Part shown: piece by piece, positions 43,884-52,159 of the stretch | Numbering within the stretch: the first letter of the stretch is position 1 | Layout of the letters: each line of letters opens with the position of its first letter | DNA from: Candidatus Mailhella excrementigallinarum | GTDB taxonomy: Bacteria; Desulfobacterota; Desulfovibrionia; Desulfovibrionales; Desulfovibrionaceae | Direction: 5' to 3' | Assembly (NCBI GenBank): GCA_944324075.1 | Contig: CALUUZ010000002.1 | Span: 1 to 64,000 of the forward strand | Length of the DNA stretch: 64,000 nt | Translations under genes and position numbers: made by a program | Notes under the pieces: model-generated | The model's input: only the letters and a program-made list of their open reading frames with translations | Told to the model about the DNA's origin: nothing | Databases searched by the model: none

Positions 43884-44969
43884 TCAGTTCCCCGCAAGTC
43901 CGCTGATGGAGGATTCCGCCCAGGGAGCGGTATATGTTTCCTCAAGTTCGCGGAATTTTGCCAGCATGGCTTCGCCGGGCATGTCCGCCCTGTTCATGGC
44001 GTCCACCCACAGCTGATCGATGGGTTCAAGCAGTTTGTCCGCCTTCGCATAGTCCTCGTCGGAAAGAACCAGCAGTTCGCCCTTCATTTCCGTGACATAG
44101 CGTTTCAGGGAATTATACTGGGTGCCGTTCCAGAAATCGGTGAACAGTTTTCGGGCGAAATCGCCTGAAACATCGTCCACCACTTTCTTGAGATCGTCGG
44201 GCAGACTGTCGTAGCTGTCCTGGTTCATGGTCAGATAAAAGAGCGAACCGCGCAGGTTGAGCAGGGTATAGTACTTGACCAGCTCGCCGAGGCGGCGGGC
44301 GGTAATGACGTCCGGGTCTCCGATGAATCCCTCTATGACGCCCTTTTCAATGCTCATGTACATGTCCGGCATGTTGATGCCTACCACGGTGATGCCCAGC
44401 GCACGGGCGCGGTCAAGGGCGATGCCTCCGCCGGGAACGCCGAGCTTGAGCCCCCGGAGATCTTCCAGTCTGGTGATTTTTTTGTTGGTGCCGATGCACA
44501 CGCCCACGGGCATGCCCTCGGTCAGCAGATATCTGGTGCCTTCCCAGTCTCTGGCCGCGGCTTCGGGAAAGGCCTTTTCCATGGCCTCGGCCATGGCTGC
44601 GGGGTCTTCCAGGGAACGGCTGGGCCTGACAATGCTGTAAAGCTGTTCATGGAAGAGAAAGCGCCCCACGCCTACCGCATAGGAGGATTCGCCCATGTCC
44701 GCAATGCCGTTGCGGACGGATTCCATGACTTCCTGCTGGCTGCTGAGAGCCCCGGCGAAATAGGGTTCGATTTTGATGCGCCCCGCGCTGCGTTTTTCAA
44801 TTTCTTCGACCCAGGGCTTGATGGCCTGGGTCCATCTCTGGTGGGTGGGGGGAATGGCGAGGTTCAGGGAAAAGGTGAATTCCGGTTCTGCCGCATGGGC
44901 GGCCTGACGGAAGGCTCCGGGCAGCAGCATGGTTGCGGCGGTCAGCGCCGCAATAAACAGTCTGGCCAT
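43884..44969 (-). CDS. dctP: TRAP transporter solute-binding protein (DctP family)
   Basis: This 361-residue periplasmic protein has a signal peptide ending near AHA-AEP (residue 26-27) and the DctP fold: HQRWTQAIKPWVEEIEKRSAGRIKIEPY, SYAVGVGRFLFHEQLY and KITRLEDLRGLKLGVPGG. GAGGAG precedes the ATG. It delivers ligand to the fused permease. The gene is divergent from the glycyl radical enzyme gene and has its own sigma-54 promoter at 45074-45092. In sulfonate-using relatives such as Bilophila, TRAP systems of this kind import isethionate or taurine; here the ligand is inferred, not shown. Confidence 0.92.
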   Translation of the reverse strand: MARLFIAALTAATMLLPGAFRQAAHAAEPEFTFSLNLAIPPTHQRWTQAIKPWVEEIEKRSAGRIKIEPYFAGALSSQQEVMESVRNGIADMGESSYAVGVGRFLFHEQLYSIVRPSRSLEDPAAMAEAMEKAFPEAAARDWEGTRYLLTEGMPVGVCIGTNKKITRLEDLRGLKLGVPGGGIALDRARALGITVVGINMPDMYMSIEKGVIEGFIGDPDVITARRLGELVKYYTLLNLRGSLFYLTMNQDSYDSLPDDLKKVVDDVSGDFARKLFTDFWNGTQYNSLKRYVTEMKGELLVLSDEDYAKADKLLEPIDQLWVDAMNRADMPGEAMLAKFRELEETYTAPWAESSISGLAGN

Positions 44970-45073
44970 GACAATCTCCTCATTTCCGTTGTGTTGCGCG
45001 GAAGTGCCGGATTCGGACTCTCTGCGGAAAGAGTCCTGCCGTTTGCGAGCCGTAAGAGAATGATGGAATCTTA

Positions 45074-45092
45074 AAGCAAAAAGCAGGCCAAC
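45074..45092 (-). promoter_or_regulatory. Sigma-54 promoter of dctP
   Basis: Read on the minus strand the site is TTGGCCTGCTTTTTGCTTT: GG and GC separated by exactly ten bases, close to the TGGCAC-N5-TTGCW consensus. The predicted start of transcription is near 45065, about 95 bases before the dctP ATG. Confidence 0.7.
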
Positions 45093-45300
45093 ACCGGAAA
45101 AAAAACGGAGAGGCGGCGTTCCGGAACGGCCGGTGAACTGCGGAGAGAGGCTTTCGGGAGATTTTCAAATATCGAAATGTGTTGAGAAAAAGACCGGACG
45201 GTATGGCAGAAGCGGAGAAAGGACGATTTTTTAAGAAAAAGAGAAGCAATCTGCACCGGCACCAGGTGAGAGAGTGATAGTTAACAAGTTTGAATATCAT

Positions 45301-45343
45301 GAAAAAAGCAAAATGCATCTTAATGATGCAAGATGCTTTTTTC
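45301..45343. promoter_or_regulatory. Long imperfect palindrome between the divergent sigma-54 promoters
   Basis: GAAAAAAGCA (45301-45310) pairs with TGCTTTTTTC (45334-45343), and inside it TGCATC pairs with GATGCA. It could be a bidirectional terminator that insulates the two divergent units (A run, stem, T run) or an activator site. It lies about 180 bases from one predicted start and 255 from the other. Confidence 0.5.
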
Positions 45344-45415
45344 TGTGGGGCAGGATGTTTGACTTCCCTGTCCTGCAGAGGAGGGGAGAGAGCGACGCAG
45401 AGGAAATATATTTGT

Positions 45416-45438
45416 AATACATTGAATTTAAATGTATT
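45416..45438. promoter_or_regulatory. Candidate upstream activator site for the glycyl radical enzyme gene
   Basis: AATACATT and AATGTATT form a perfect 8-bp inverted repeat with a seven-base spacer. The centre is about 77 bases before the predicted sigma-54 start at 45504, within the usual range for enhancer-binding proteins. The AT-rich setting makes chance possible. Confidence 0.4.
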
Positions 45439-45477
45439 TTTATTCATGATTTTCCTTGCTTTTCCGGCTCGGGAGGG

Positions 45478-45493
45478 TGGCATGGTTTTTGCT
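45478..45493 (+). promoter_or_regulatory. Sigma-54 promoter of the glycyl radical enzyme gene
   Basis: TGGCATGGTTTTTGCT matches TGGCAC-N5-TTGCW with GG at 45479-45480 and GC at 45491-45492, ten bases apart. Transcription should start near 45504, about 92 bases before the ATG. Confidence 0.78.
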
Positions 45494-45595
45494 TTCAGGG
45501 GGCGGGGAAGAAATGCGCGGCTTCCCCGCCTGAACAGAGACTGACTGAGCCGGAAAACGGAATGTCCCGAGCGGAGGGCATGACAAGGAGTTATC

Positions 45596-48088
45596 ATGGG
45601 TGAAGCATGTTGTTGTTCCGATCAGGAACTGTTGCTGCGGGAACTCGCGGGCGGCGGAGACAACCCCCACCGGAAGGAGCATCCCCGTCTGTTCGCCATT
45701 CTGGACACCTTTGACGGCATGACGCCGGTCATCGACGTGCAGCGCGGACGGCTGTTCACGGAATCCATGAGACGGACAGAGGGGCAGCCCCTGGTGCTGC
45801 GCTGGGCAAAGGCGCTGAAGCATATTGCCGAGCACATTACGGTATATGTGGAGCCCATGCAGCTTGTTGTGGGGCGCTGCGGCACCGACGCCGGGCGTTA
45901 CGGCATTCTGTATCCCGAACTGAACGGCGATTTCATGGACGAATCTCTGCGCTCGCTTGCGCACAGGGAAGCGTCTCCCCTGAACGTGAGCGAGGAGGAC
46001 GTCCGCATCGCGGCGGAGGAAATAGCGCCCTACTGGAAAGGCAGAACCTTTCATGAGGCTCTGAACAGGAGCCTTCCTCCCGAAGCGCACCGGCTGGCCT
46101 ACAATGACGAGAAGGGATATTCCACCCGTTTCGTGGTCAGTGAAACGGCATCCTATCGTTCTTCCCTGCAATGGGTTCCTGACTATGCCAAGGTGCTGGG
46201 CAGGGGATTTTCCGGCATCAGGGAGGAAGCCGAGGCGCGCCTGGCCGCGCTCAATCCTCTCAGCCCGGTGGACAGGCTGAGGCGCAAGCCGTTTCTTGAA
46301 GCGGTGATTCTCACATGTGAGGCAGTGGTGCTGTGGGCGCGCCGGCACGCGGAACTTGCCCGGCGGAAGGCGGAAATCGAGCGTGATCCCGTCCGGCGGG
46401 CGGAGCTTGCGCTTATTGCCGAGAACTGCGAGAGAGTTCCCGAGTTTCCGGCCCGGAACTTTTACGAGGCCGTGCAGGCCCATTGGTTTACCCAGGCCTT
46501 TTCAAGACTTGAACAGCGCACGGGGAGCATTGTGTCGAATGGCCGCATGGATCAGCTGCTCTGGCCCTATTACCGGAAGGACAGGGAGGAGGGGAGGATT
46601 ACTCCCGCCCGCGCGCTGGAGATTTTCGACTGTCTGTGGCTCCAGATGGCTCAGTTCACGGATCTTACATTGTCTTCCGGCGCAATGGCCACCAAGGAAG
46701 GCTATGCCCACTGGGAGGCCGTGACCATCGGCGGCCAGACGCGGGAAGGTTTCGACGCCACCAACGAACTGAGCTATCTTATTCTGGAGTCGCGCCGCGT
46801 TTCCCCCATGCCGTATCCTGATCTGGCCGTCCGCATTCATGCTCGTTCGCCCCAGCGCTTCCTGTGGGAGGTGGCGGAAACCATCAAGGTGGGGCAGGGT
46901 TATCCCAAGCTGTTCAATGACGAGGAGATTATTCCGCTGCATCTGGCCAAGGGCGCTCCTGAAAAGGATATCTTTGACTATTCCGCCTCCGGCTGCGCCG
47001 AGATCCGCATGCCCAACCGGGATACGCTGACTTCGGCAGGCTGCCAGGTCAACCTTGGTGCTGTGCTGGAAATGACGCTGCGCAACGGACGCATGAAAAA
47101 GCACGGGAGCGAGCTGCTGGGGCTGGAAACGGGCGAGCCCCGCATGTTTTCGGACTGGGAGGCGTTCTGGAGCGCGTTCGTCGCGCAGTTGAACAACTGC
47201 CTCAGTTTCGCCTTTGCCGATACCATGCTGGTGCACAGGCTGCGCGCCGAGCATTTCGCCACGCCGCTGAGTTCTGCCCTGCACGATCTGTGCATGGCGT
47301 CATGCAGGGATCTGCATACCAGCGAGAAAATCGAGGGAGGGCTTGATCTCGGATTCAATGACCTCATCGGTTTCGCTACCGTGGTGGATGCTCTGGCGGC
47401 AGTGAAGAAGCTGGTCTATGAGGACGGAAAGGTGGGGATGGACGAGCTGATGCAGGCTCTGGATTCCAACTTTGAAGGCATGGAAGCCCTGCGGCGTCTT
47501 CTGGAGAGCGCCCCCCGCTTCGGCAACGGCGATCCGTACGCGGATGAAATCGGACGCAGACTTGATCGCGCCGCTCAGGAATACTGTCGCACATGGGCGG
47601 GAGAAACCGGCATCCGTCAGGATATACGGACCGTCTCCGTGACCGCCAACGTCCCCCACGGCAAGGAAGTGGGCGCGCTGCCGAACGGCCGCAGAGACTG
47701 GATGCCCCTGTCTGACGGCTCTTCTCCGGTACAGGGCGCGGATATGAAGGGGCCCACGGCCTCCCTCATGTCCAGTTACGCGTCAAAGAACCGGGATTAC
47801 AATGAGCGGGCCGCGCGGCTGCTGAACCTCAAGCTTTCCCCATCCTGCATAGCCGGGGAAGAGGGCACGGCGAATCTGGTGGGGCTGATCCGCACTTTCT
47901 GCGACTTGCGGCTGTGGCATGTGCAGTTCAATGTCATTAATCGTGAAACCATGCTGGCGGCCCAGGAAGATCCGCGGAAATACCGGGGACTCATAGTCCG
48001 CATTGCGGGGTACAGCGCCTACTTCACCGAATTGTCCCGCGATCTGCAGGACGATCTCATTGCGCGAACCGAGCATTCCCGCATCTAG
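45596..48088 (+). CDS. Glycyl radical enzyme, probable sulfonate C-S lyase (isethionate sulfite-lyase-like)
   Basis: This 830-residue enzyme has the glycyl radical motif VRIAGYSAYF with Gly805 and the thiyl site SASGCAE with Cys467 and Glu469. Residues that I recall as binding the sulfonate or lying in the active site of isethionate sulfite-lyase (Arg189, Gln193, Trp374, Cys468, Glu470, Arg678, Gly805) have counterparts here at R188, Q192, W373, C467, E469, R678 and G805. That favours a C-S lyase over choline lyase or diol dehydratase. Isethionate or 2,3-dihydroxypropane-1-sulfonate are candidates, giving sulfite for respiration. AAGGAG lies five bases before the ATG. The SAM-dependent activating enzyme that such proteins need is not in the window. 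Expression depends on a sigma-54 promoter. Confidence 0.72.
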   Translation: MGEACCCSDQELLLRELAGGGDNPHRKEHPRLFAILDTFDGMTPVIDVQRGRLFTESMRRTEGQPLVLRWAKALKHIAEHITVYVEPMQLVVGRCGTDAGRYGILYPELNGDFMDESLRSLAHREASPLNVSEEDVRIAAEEIAPYWKGRTFHEALNRSLPPEAHRLAYNDEKGYSTRFVVSETASYRSSLQWVPDYAKVLGRGFSGIREEAEARLAALNPLSPVDRLRRKPFLEAVILTCEAVVLWARRHAELARRKAEIERDPVRRAELALIAENCERVPEFPARNFYEAVQAHWFTQAFSRLEQRTGSIVSNGRMDQLLWPYYRKDREEGRITPARALEIFDCLWLQMAQFTDLTLSSGAMATKEGYAHWEAVTIGGQTREGFDATNELSYLILESRRVSPMPYPDLAVRIHARSPQRFLWEVAETIKVGQGYPKLFNDEEIIPLHLAKGAPEKDIFDYSASGCAEIRMPNRDTLTSAGCQVNLGAVLEMTLRNGRMKKHGSELLGLETGEPRMFSDWEAFWSAFVAQLNNCLSFAFADTMLVHRLRAEHFATPLSSALHDLCMASCRDLHTSEKIEGGLDLGFNDLIGFATVVDALAAVKKLVYEDGKVGMDELMQALDSNFEGMEALRRLLESAPRFGNGDPYADEIGRRLDRAAQEYCRTWAGETGIRQDIRTVSVTANVPHGKEVGALPNGRRDWMPLSDGSSPVQGADMKGPTASLMSSYASKNRDYNERAARLLNLKLSPSCIAGEEGTANLVGLIRTFCDLRLWHVQFNVINRETMLAAQEDPRKYRGLIVRIAGYSAYFTELSRDLQDDLIARTEHSRI

Positions 48089-48154
48089 CGCGTTTTCTTC
48101 GGGATTGAGCCCGAACCGGGGTGAGGCGGAATACGGCAGGCCCCGGTTTGAGGG

Positions 48155-48395
48155 AGTTTTCGCCGTCCAAGCTGCACGAAGGCGCAGGCGAGCCGGCCGT
48201 GGATACCTGTTGCCTTATCTCTGCTGTCGCCATTCGCAAGGCTCCTGCGTCGCCTGCTGACTGCCGCTCGCCCGTGTGGAACACGGGCTGCTCTTGCGGC
48301 AACGAATGTTGCCGCCCATACCGGAGCAAAACCGCACATCACGCACAGCGCCGTCAACATGGCTCTGCAACAAAGCGATCCGTCGCAGCGGCTTG
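48155..48395. repeat. Intergenic repeat, family 2 (inverse copy)
   Basis: GAGCCGGCCGTGGATAC is the inverse of the segment in the copies at 30911 and 34873, and TCTCTGCTGTCGCCATTCGC and GCTCGCCCGTGTGGAAC are the inverse of parts of the 34715 copy. It fills most of the 414-base gap between the glycyl radical enzyme and the amidohydrolase-fold gene, separating their transcripts or being read through. Confidence 0.6.
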
Positions 48396-48502
48396 CCGGA
48401 AGGTTCGAAGACTGCCCGCTTTATGGCGCGGCAAAGCCGCGACCTGCCCGCAATTTTTGGGGCTGCTGACAACGTCACCAATCAGGCAGCAAGGAGTTTT
48501 TC

Positions 48503-49339
48503 ATGCGCATCATTGATACACGGTTCCGCCCCGGAACGCCGGATACGTTCCGGGGCATCCTGAGCAATCCCTTGTACAAAAGCTTCAGCGAAACCACGAA
48601 TTTCGCCGCCCGTCCCACAGCTTCGCTTGATGAGGAGGTCGCCATGCTGCGCGGGCTGGGCGTGACGCGGGCGGTGGTCACCGGCCGGGATATCGCCTCC
48701 ACGGAAGATGTCATGTCCACAAATCCCGGCATGCTGGAAAGCGTCGCGAGATATCCCGATTTTTTCATCGGTCTGTACGGCGTGGACCCTCATCCGCTGA
48801 TGAAGTCGCTGCGCGCTCTGCGCGCGGAAATCGGAAACGGGGTGCGCGGCATTTCCGTTGACCCCGCCATGAGCCGGCTGTCCGCCGGTGATCCGAAGTA
48901 TTATCCGTTCTATGCCCTGTGCTGCGAGGAGAACCTTTGCGCGGCCATAACCACCGGGTGTTCCGTCGGAATGCCCGGAGTGACGCTGGAACAGCATGCG
49001 CCGTGGCATATTGACAGGGTTGCGGCGGATTTTCCCGATCTGAAAATCATCATCAGCCACGGCGGCTATCCCTGGATTACGGAAACCATGGGTGTGGCGC
49101 TGCGGCATGCCAATGTTTACATGGATTTTTCCGCGTGCCTGAGGCTGCCTCAGTTCATGCAGTATGTGGAGGCGGCGAACGGGGCGCTGATGAATAAAAT
49201 CCTTTTCGCCAGTGCGCATCCGTTCACGCATATACGGGATACCTTAAAACTCTATGAAGAAATGCCCCTTTCCGGCGAAGCCCGTGAACGGATCATGTAC
49301 GCGAACGCCGCCCGGCTGTTCGGCGTGGAGGAAGTCTGA
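48503..49339 (+). CDS. Amidohydrolase-2-fold protein without the usual metal ligands
   Basis: This 278-residue protein has the TIM-barrel layout of the ACMSD/amidohydrolase-2 family, with ISHGGYPWITETMGVALRH and NVYMDFSACLRL. In active members strand 1 ends in the HxH metal pair; here RIIDTRFRP puts Arg at both positions. The late aspartate normally in GSDxP is replaced in FASAHPF. A metal-dependent hydrolase or decarboxylase mechanism is therefore doubtful and it may act as a lyase of another type or a binding protein. AAGGAG precedes the ATG at 48503. It lies between the glycyl radical enzyme and the aldehyde dehydrogenase on the same strand. Confidence 0.72.
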   Translation: MRIIDTRFRPGTPDTFRGILSNPLYKSFSETTNFAARPTASLDEEVAMLRGLGVTRAVVTGRDIASTEDVMSTNPGMLESVARYPDFFIGLYGVDPHPLMKSLRALRAEIGNGVRGISVDPAMSRLSAGDPKYYPFYALCCEENLCAAITTGCSVGMPGVTLEQHAPWHIDRVAADFPDLKIIISHGGYPWITETMGVALRHANVYMDFSACLRLPQFMQYVEAANGALMNKILFASAHPFTHIRDTLKLYEEMPLSGEARERIMYANAARLFGVEEV

Positions 49340-49410
49340 AATTCCCGGCCCCTTGTTCCCCTTTTCCGCCCCCTTTGCGCGTCATATCTTGTCATTCAGG
49401 AGATACATTC

Positions 49411-50886
49411 ATGCGTTCATTCGAGACAATGAAACAGGAAATTGATGCCCATTACCCTTTGTATATCAATGGGGAATGGGTTGAAGGCGAGGGCGGCCGC
49501 ATGGACGTCGCATGCCCCGCCAACGGAGAAAAGCTGTGCGCCGTTTCCGCCGCCTCTTCCGGCGACGTGGACCGGGCCGTGCGGGCCGCGCGAGCGGCGT
49601 TTCCCGCATGGCGGAGCCTGCCGCTGCCGCGCCGCTATGATGCGCTGATGGAAATTCACGGGCGGATCGTGCGGAACATGCACAGACTTTGTGTCGCGGA
49701 ATCTCTGGAAACCGGACGGCCTCTGCCGGTTTCCGAGAACATGCTGACCATGGGCAGGGAGCATTTTCCCTATTTTGCCGCATTGATCCGTTCCGGCGAG
49801 GATGGAACGAACAGTGAATCGTGCGGAATGAGAGTCATGGTCATCCGTGAGCCGATTGGCGTGGTCGGCGCGGTTTGCGCGTGGAATGTGCCCCTGCTGC
49901 TCGATTTCTGGAAGCTCGCTCCGGCGCTCGCGGCGGGAAACTGCGTGGTGTTGAAGCCGTCCAGCTTCACGCCCGTGGGAACGATGGAATTCATGAAGCT
50001 GATCGACGGAGTGCTGCCTCCCGGGGTGCTCAATGTCGTGAACGGGCGGGGTTCCATAACGGGGCAGGCTCTTCTTGAGCATCCCGGAATAGACAAGCTG
50101 ACCTTTACCGGCTCCACATCCGTGGGCATGTCGGTGGGGCTTGCCGCCGCACGGCGCGTTATACCCGCGACTCTGGAGCTGGGAGGAAAGTCCGCCGGCA
50201 TATACTTCGCTGACATGGATGAGCAGGATCTGTCCCGCGCCGTGGATGTCATTGCATCCGGCGCGCTGGTCAACAGCGGACAGGTTTGCGCGATGCAGTC
50301 CCGGGTGCTGGTGGAAGATCCGCTGTACGACACTCTGGTGGAACGCGTGGCGGAAAGACTGCGCTCGGCCGGAGTCGGAGCTCCGTGGCGGGAAGGCATG
50401 CAGATGGGCCCGGTAGCCAACCGGGAGCAGATGAACAGTATTCTGGAATATGTTTCCATCGGCAGGCAGGAGGGGGCGCGGCTGGTGACGGGCGGCGAAA
50501 GACTGACTCAAGGAGAACTGGCCTCAGGATTCTATATTGCTCCCACGCTGTTTGCGGATGTGGATAACGCCATGCGGATTGCTCAGGAGGAAATTTTCGG
50601 GCCGGTTCTCAGCTTTATCAGATTCAGGGACGAACAGGATGCGATCCGCATTGCCAATGACAGCAGGTACGGTCTTTCCGGCGGCGTATTCACGGGTGAT
50701 CTGCGAAAGGCTCTGCGCGTCGCGGAGGCCGTACGCACCGGAACCATGAGAATAAACGGGGCCGCAGGCAGAACCATGGGCGGTTCCGCCTTCGGCGGAT
50801 ACAAGGCTTCCGGAATCGGACGGGAATGCTACAGAACAACGCTGGACGCCTTCAGCCAGCTCAAGACGATCGCCTTCCCGTACTGA
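49411..50886 (+). CDS. NAD(P)-dependent aldehyde dehydrogenase
   Basis: This 491-residue enzyme has the intact aldehyde dehydrogenase core: cofactor region PIGVVGAVCAWNVPLLLDFWK, FTGSTSVG, catalytic Glu in TLELGGKSAG and nucleophilic Cys in NSGQVCAMQSR. AGGAG lies eight bases before the ATG at 49411. It oxidises an aldehyde to a free acid; it is not the CoA-acylating type normally paired with acetaldehyde from isethionate cleavage. In this cluster it could oxidise the aldehyde made by the glycyl radical enzyme, or a sulfonated aldehyde before cleavage. Confidence 0.9.
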   Translation: MRSFETMKQEIDAHYPLYINGEWVEGEGGRMDVACPANGEKLCAVSAASSGDVDRAVRAARAAFPAWRSLPLPRRYDALMEIHGRIVRNMHRLCVAESLETGRPLPVSENMLTMGREHFPYFAALIRSGEDGTNSESCGMRVMVIREPIGVVGAVCAWNVPLLLDFWKLAPALAAGNCVVLKPSSFTPVGTMEFMKLIDGVLPPGVLNVVNGRGSITGQALLEHPGIDKLTFTGSTSVGMSVGLAAARRVIPATLELGGKSAGIYFADMDEQDLSRAVDVIASGALVNSGQVCAMQSRVLVEDPLYDTLVERVAERLRSAGVGAPWREGMQMGPVANREQMNSILEYVSIGRQEGARLVTGGERLTQGELASGFYIAPTLFADVDNAMRIAQEEIFGPVLSFIRFRDEQDAIRIANDSRYGLSGGVFTGDLRKALRVAEAVRTGTMRINGAAGRTMGGSAFGGYKASGIGRECYRTTLDAFSQLKTIAFPY

Positions 50887-50956
50887 CGCGGCGGGAAATG
50901 TCGTCAGTGAACCGGCGGGCGCCGGGAAATTGATCCGGAACTCCCCTTTGTTTATA

Positions 50957-51005
50957 GTTTCCTCCCGTTCCGCAGCGGCAGAAACGCCTGCGGGCGGGAG
51001 GAAAC
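50957..51005 (+). promoter_or_regulatory. Leader hairpin before the LysO-like gene
   Basis: GTTTCCTCCCG (50957-50967) pairs with CGGGAGGAAAC (50995-51005). The hairpin ends 16 bases before the next start codon, so it could affect translation or serve as a terminator for the aldehyde dehydrogenase transcript. It does not look like a lysine riboswitch. Confidence 0.4.
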
Positions 51006-51021
51006 TGATTTTGCGGGAGAG

Positions 51022-51972
51022 ATGATGCTGCTGGAAATGGGGTTGATTGTCGGCGGAGTGCCGTTCGGCTGGATGGGGCGCAAGTCGGAGCGCGTCATTG
51101 CATTGGTGGGGCGCGGCCTGACATGGACGGTGCGTCTGATGCTCTTCCTGCTGGGGCTGTCCCTCGGCGCGGATGAAACTCTGGTGTCCCAGATGCGTAC
51201 GCTGGGCTTGCGCGCCGCGGTTATCAGCACGCTTTCCGTTCTGGGCTGCGTTGTTGCGGCGTGGGCGCTGGGGCGTTTCGTGCTTTCCGGCGCGGAACGC
51301 GGCGGCGCGACCCGTGTTTCCGCCGGGCCGCCTTCCGCCGACGCGGCGGAAGGCGGCATCGGCGGTTCCCTGCTGGTGCTCGCGTTTTTTTTCGCCGGAG
51401 CGCTTGCGGGCTGGTGCGGGGTTCTGCCCCTGTGGATCGCCCGCAGCCATGCGTCAACCTGGGTTCTGTATCTGCTGCTGTTCGCGGCGGGCATGTCGGT
51501 GGGATTCGATCTCAAGGCGCTGGGCATCATCCGCGAGCTCAAGGGGCGCATTCTGCTCGTGCCTTTCGGTGTCGCGGCGGGGACGCTGTGCGGCAGCGCC
51601 CTGGCCTGGCTCATCCTGTCCCGCTGGGTGGAAGGCGGGCTTGCCGAAACCCTCGCCGTAGGCGCGGGCTTCGGTTATTACAGTCTGGCCACGGTCATCA
51701 TGACGCAGATGGGGGATCCCGCGCTGGGGTCCGTGGCGCTGCTGTCCAACATGATTCATGAGGTGCTGGCGCTCACGCTGCCGCCGCTCATGGTGCGCAC
51801 TGCCGGAAGGCTGGCTCCGGTCATGGCCGGCGGCGCGGCGGCCATGGACACCTGCCTGCCGGTCATCGCGCGCTACAGCGGGGAACGCTGCGCCATTCTG
51901 GCGGTGTTCTCCGGCATGTGCCTCACCCTGCTGGTGCCGCTCATCGTGCCCGCGCTCATGGCGCTGCGCTAG
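51022..51972 (+). CDS. lysO: LysO-like lysine exporter (DUF340 family membrane protein)
   Basis: This 316-residue protein has about eight membrane helices with FGYYSLATVIMTQMGDPALG and LSNMIHEVLALTLPPLM in the second half, the conserved region of LysO (YbjE), a lysine and thialysine exporter of the inner membrane. The start may be ATG 51022 or the adjacent ATG 51025; GGGAGA lies just before. A Gly/Ala-rich hydrophilic stretch near 95-115 is longer than in the E. coli protein. It stands alone after the catabolic cluster. Confidence 0.75.
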   Translation: MMLLEMGLIVGGVPFGWMGRKSERVIALVGRGLTWTVRLMLFLLGLSLGADETLVSQMRTLGLRAAVISTLSVLGCVVAAWALGRFVLSGAERGGATRVSAGPPSADAAEGGIGGSLLVLAFFFAGALAGWCGVLPLWIARSHASTWVLYLLLFAAGMSVGFDLKALGIIRELKGRILLVPFGVAAGTLCGSALAWLILSRWVEGGLAETLAVGAGFGYYSLATVIMTQMGDPALGSVALLSNMIHEVLALTLPPLMVRTAGRLAPVMAGGAAAMDTCLPVIARYSGERCAILAVFSGMCLTLLVPLIVPALMALR

Positions 51973-51982
51973 ACATGGTGTT

Positions 51983-52150
51983 TGGAGCATTTCGCCGTTG
52001 AAATGCTCTGCTTCAGTCGAGCGGGGCGAGACTGAAGCCGCGACGCCCCCTTCTCCGGTGTCGCCGCAATTCACTTGCGGCGTACATCTCCGGCTTCGGC
52101 GTGAAACCTGCGGGCCGGAACACAGGGGCTGGCCCGCAGATATTTTAGCA
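51983..52150 (+). repeat. Intergenic repeat, family 1 (most complete copy)
   Basis: Three hairpins can be drawn: GAGCATTTC/GAAATGCTC, CAGTCGAG/GAGACTG and CCGCAATTCACTTGCGG. They are followed by GGCGTGAAACCTGCGGGCC and GGGCTGGCCCGCAGATATT. Counterparts of these blocks appear at 17117, 22355 and 56733 in the same orientation. Confidence 0.7.
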
Positions 52151-52159
52151 AAACGCTCT

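Noticed and set aside
45290-45544. An 84-codon frame between dctP and the glycyl radical enzyme
   Set aside because: It runs across the long palindrome and the sigma-54 promoter; the composition is not protein-like and regulatory DNA explains the region better.
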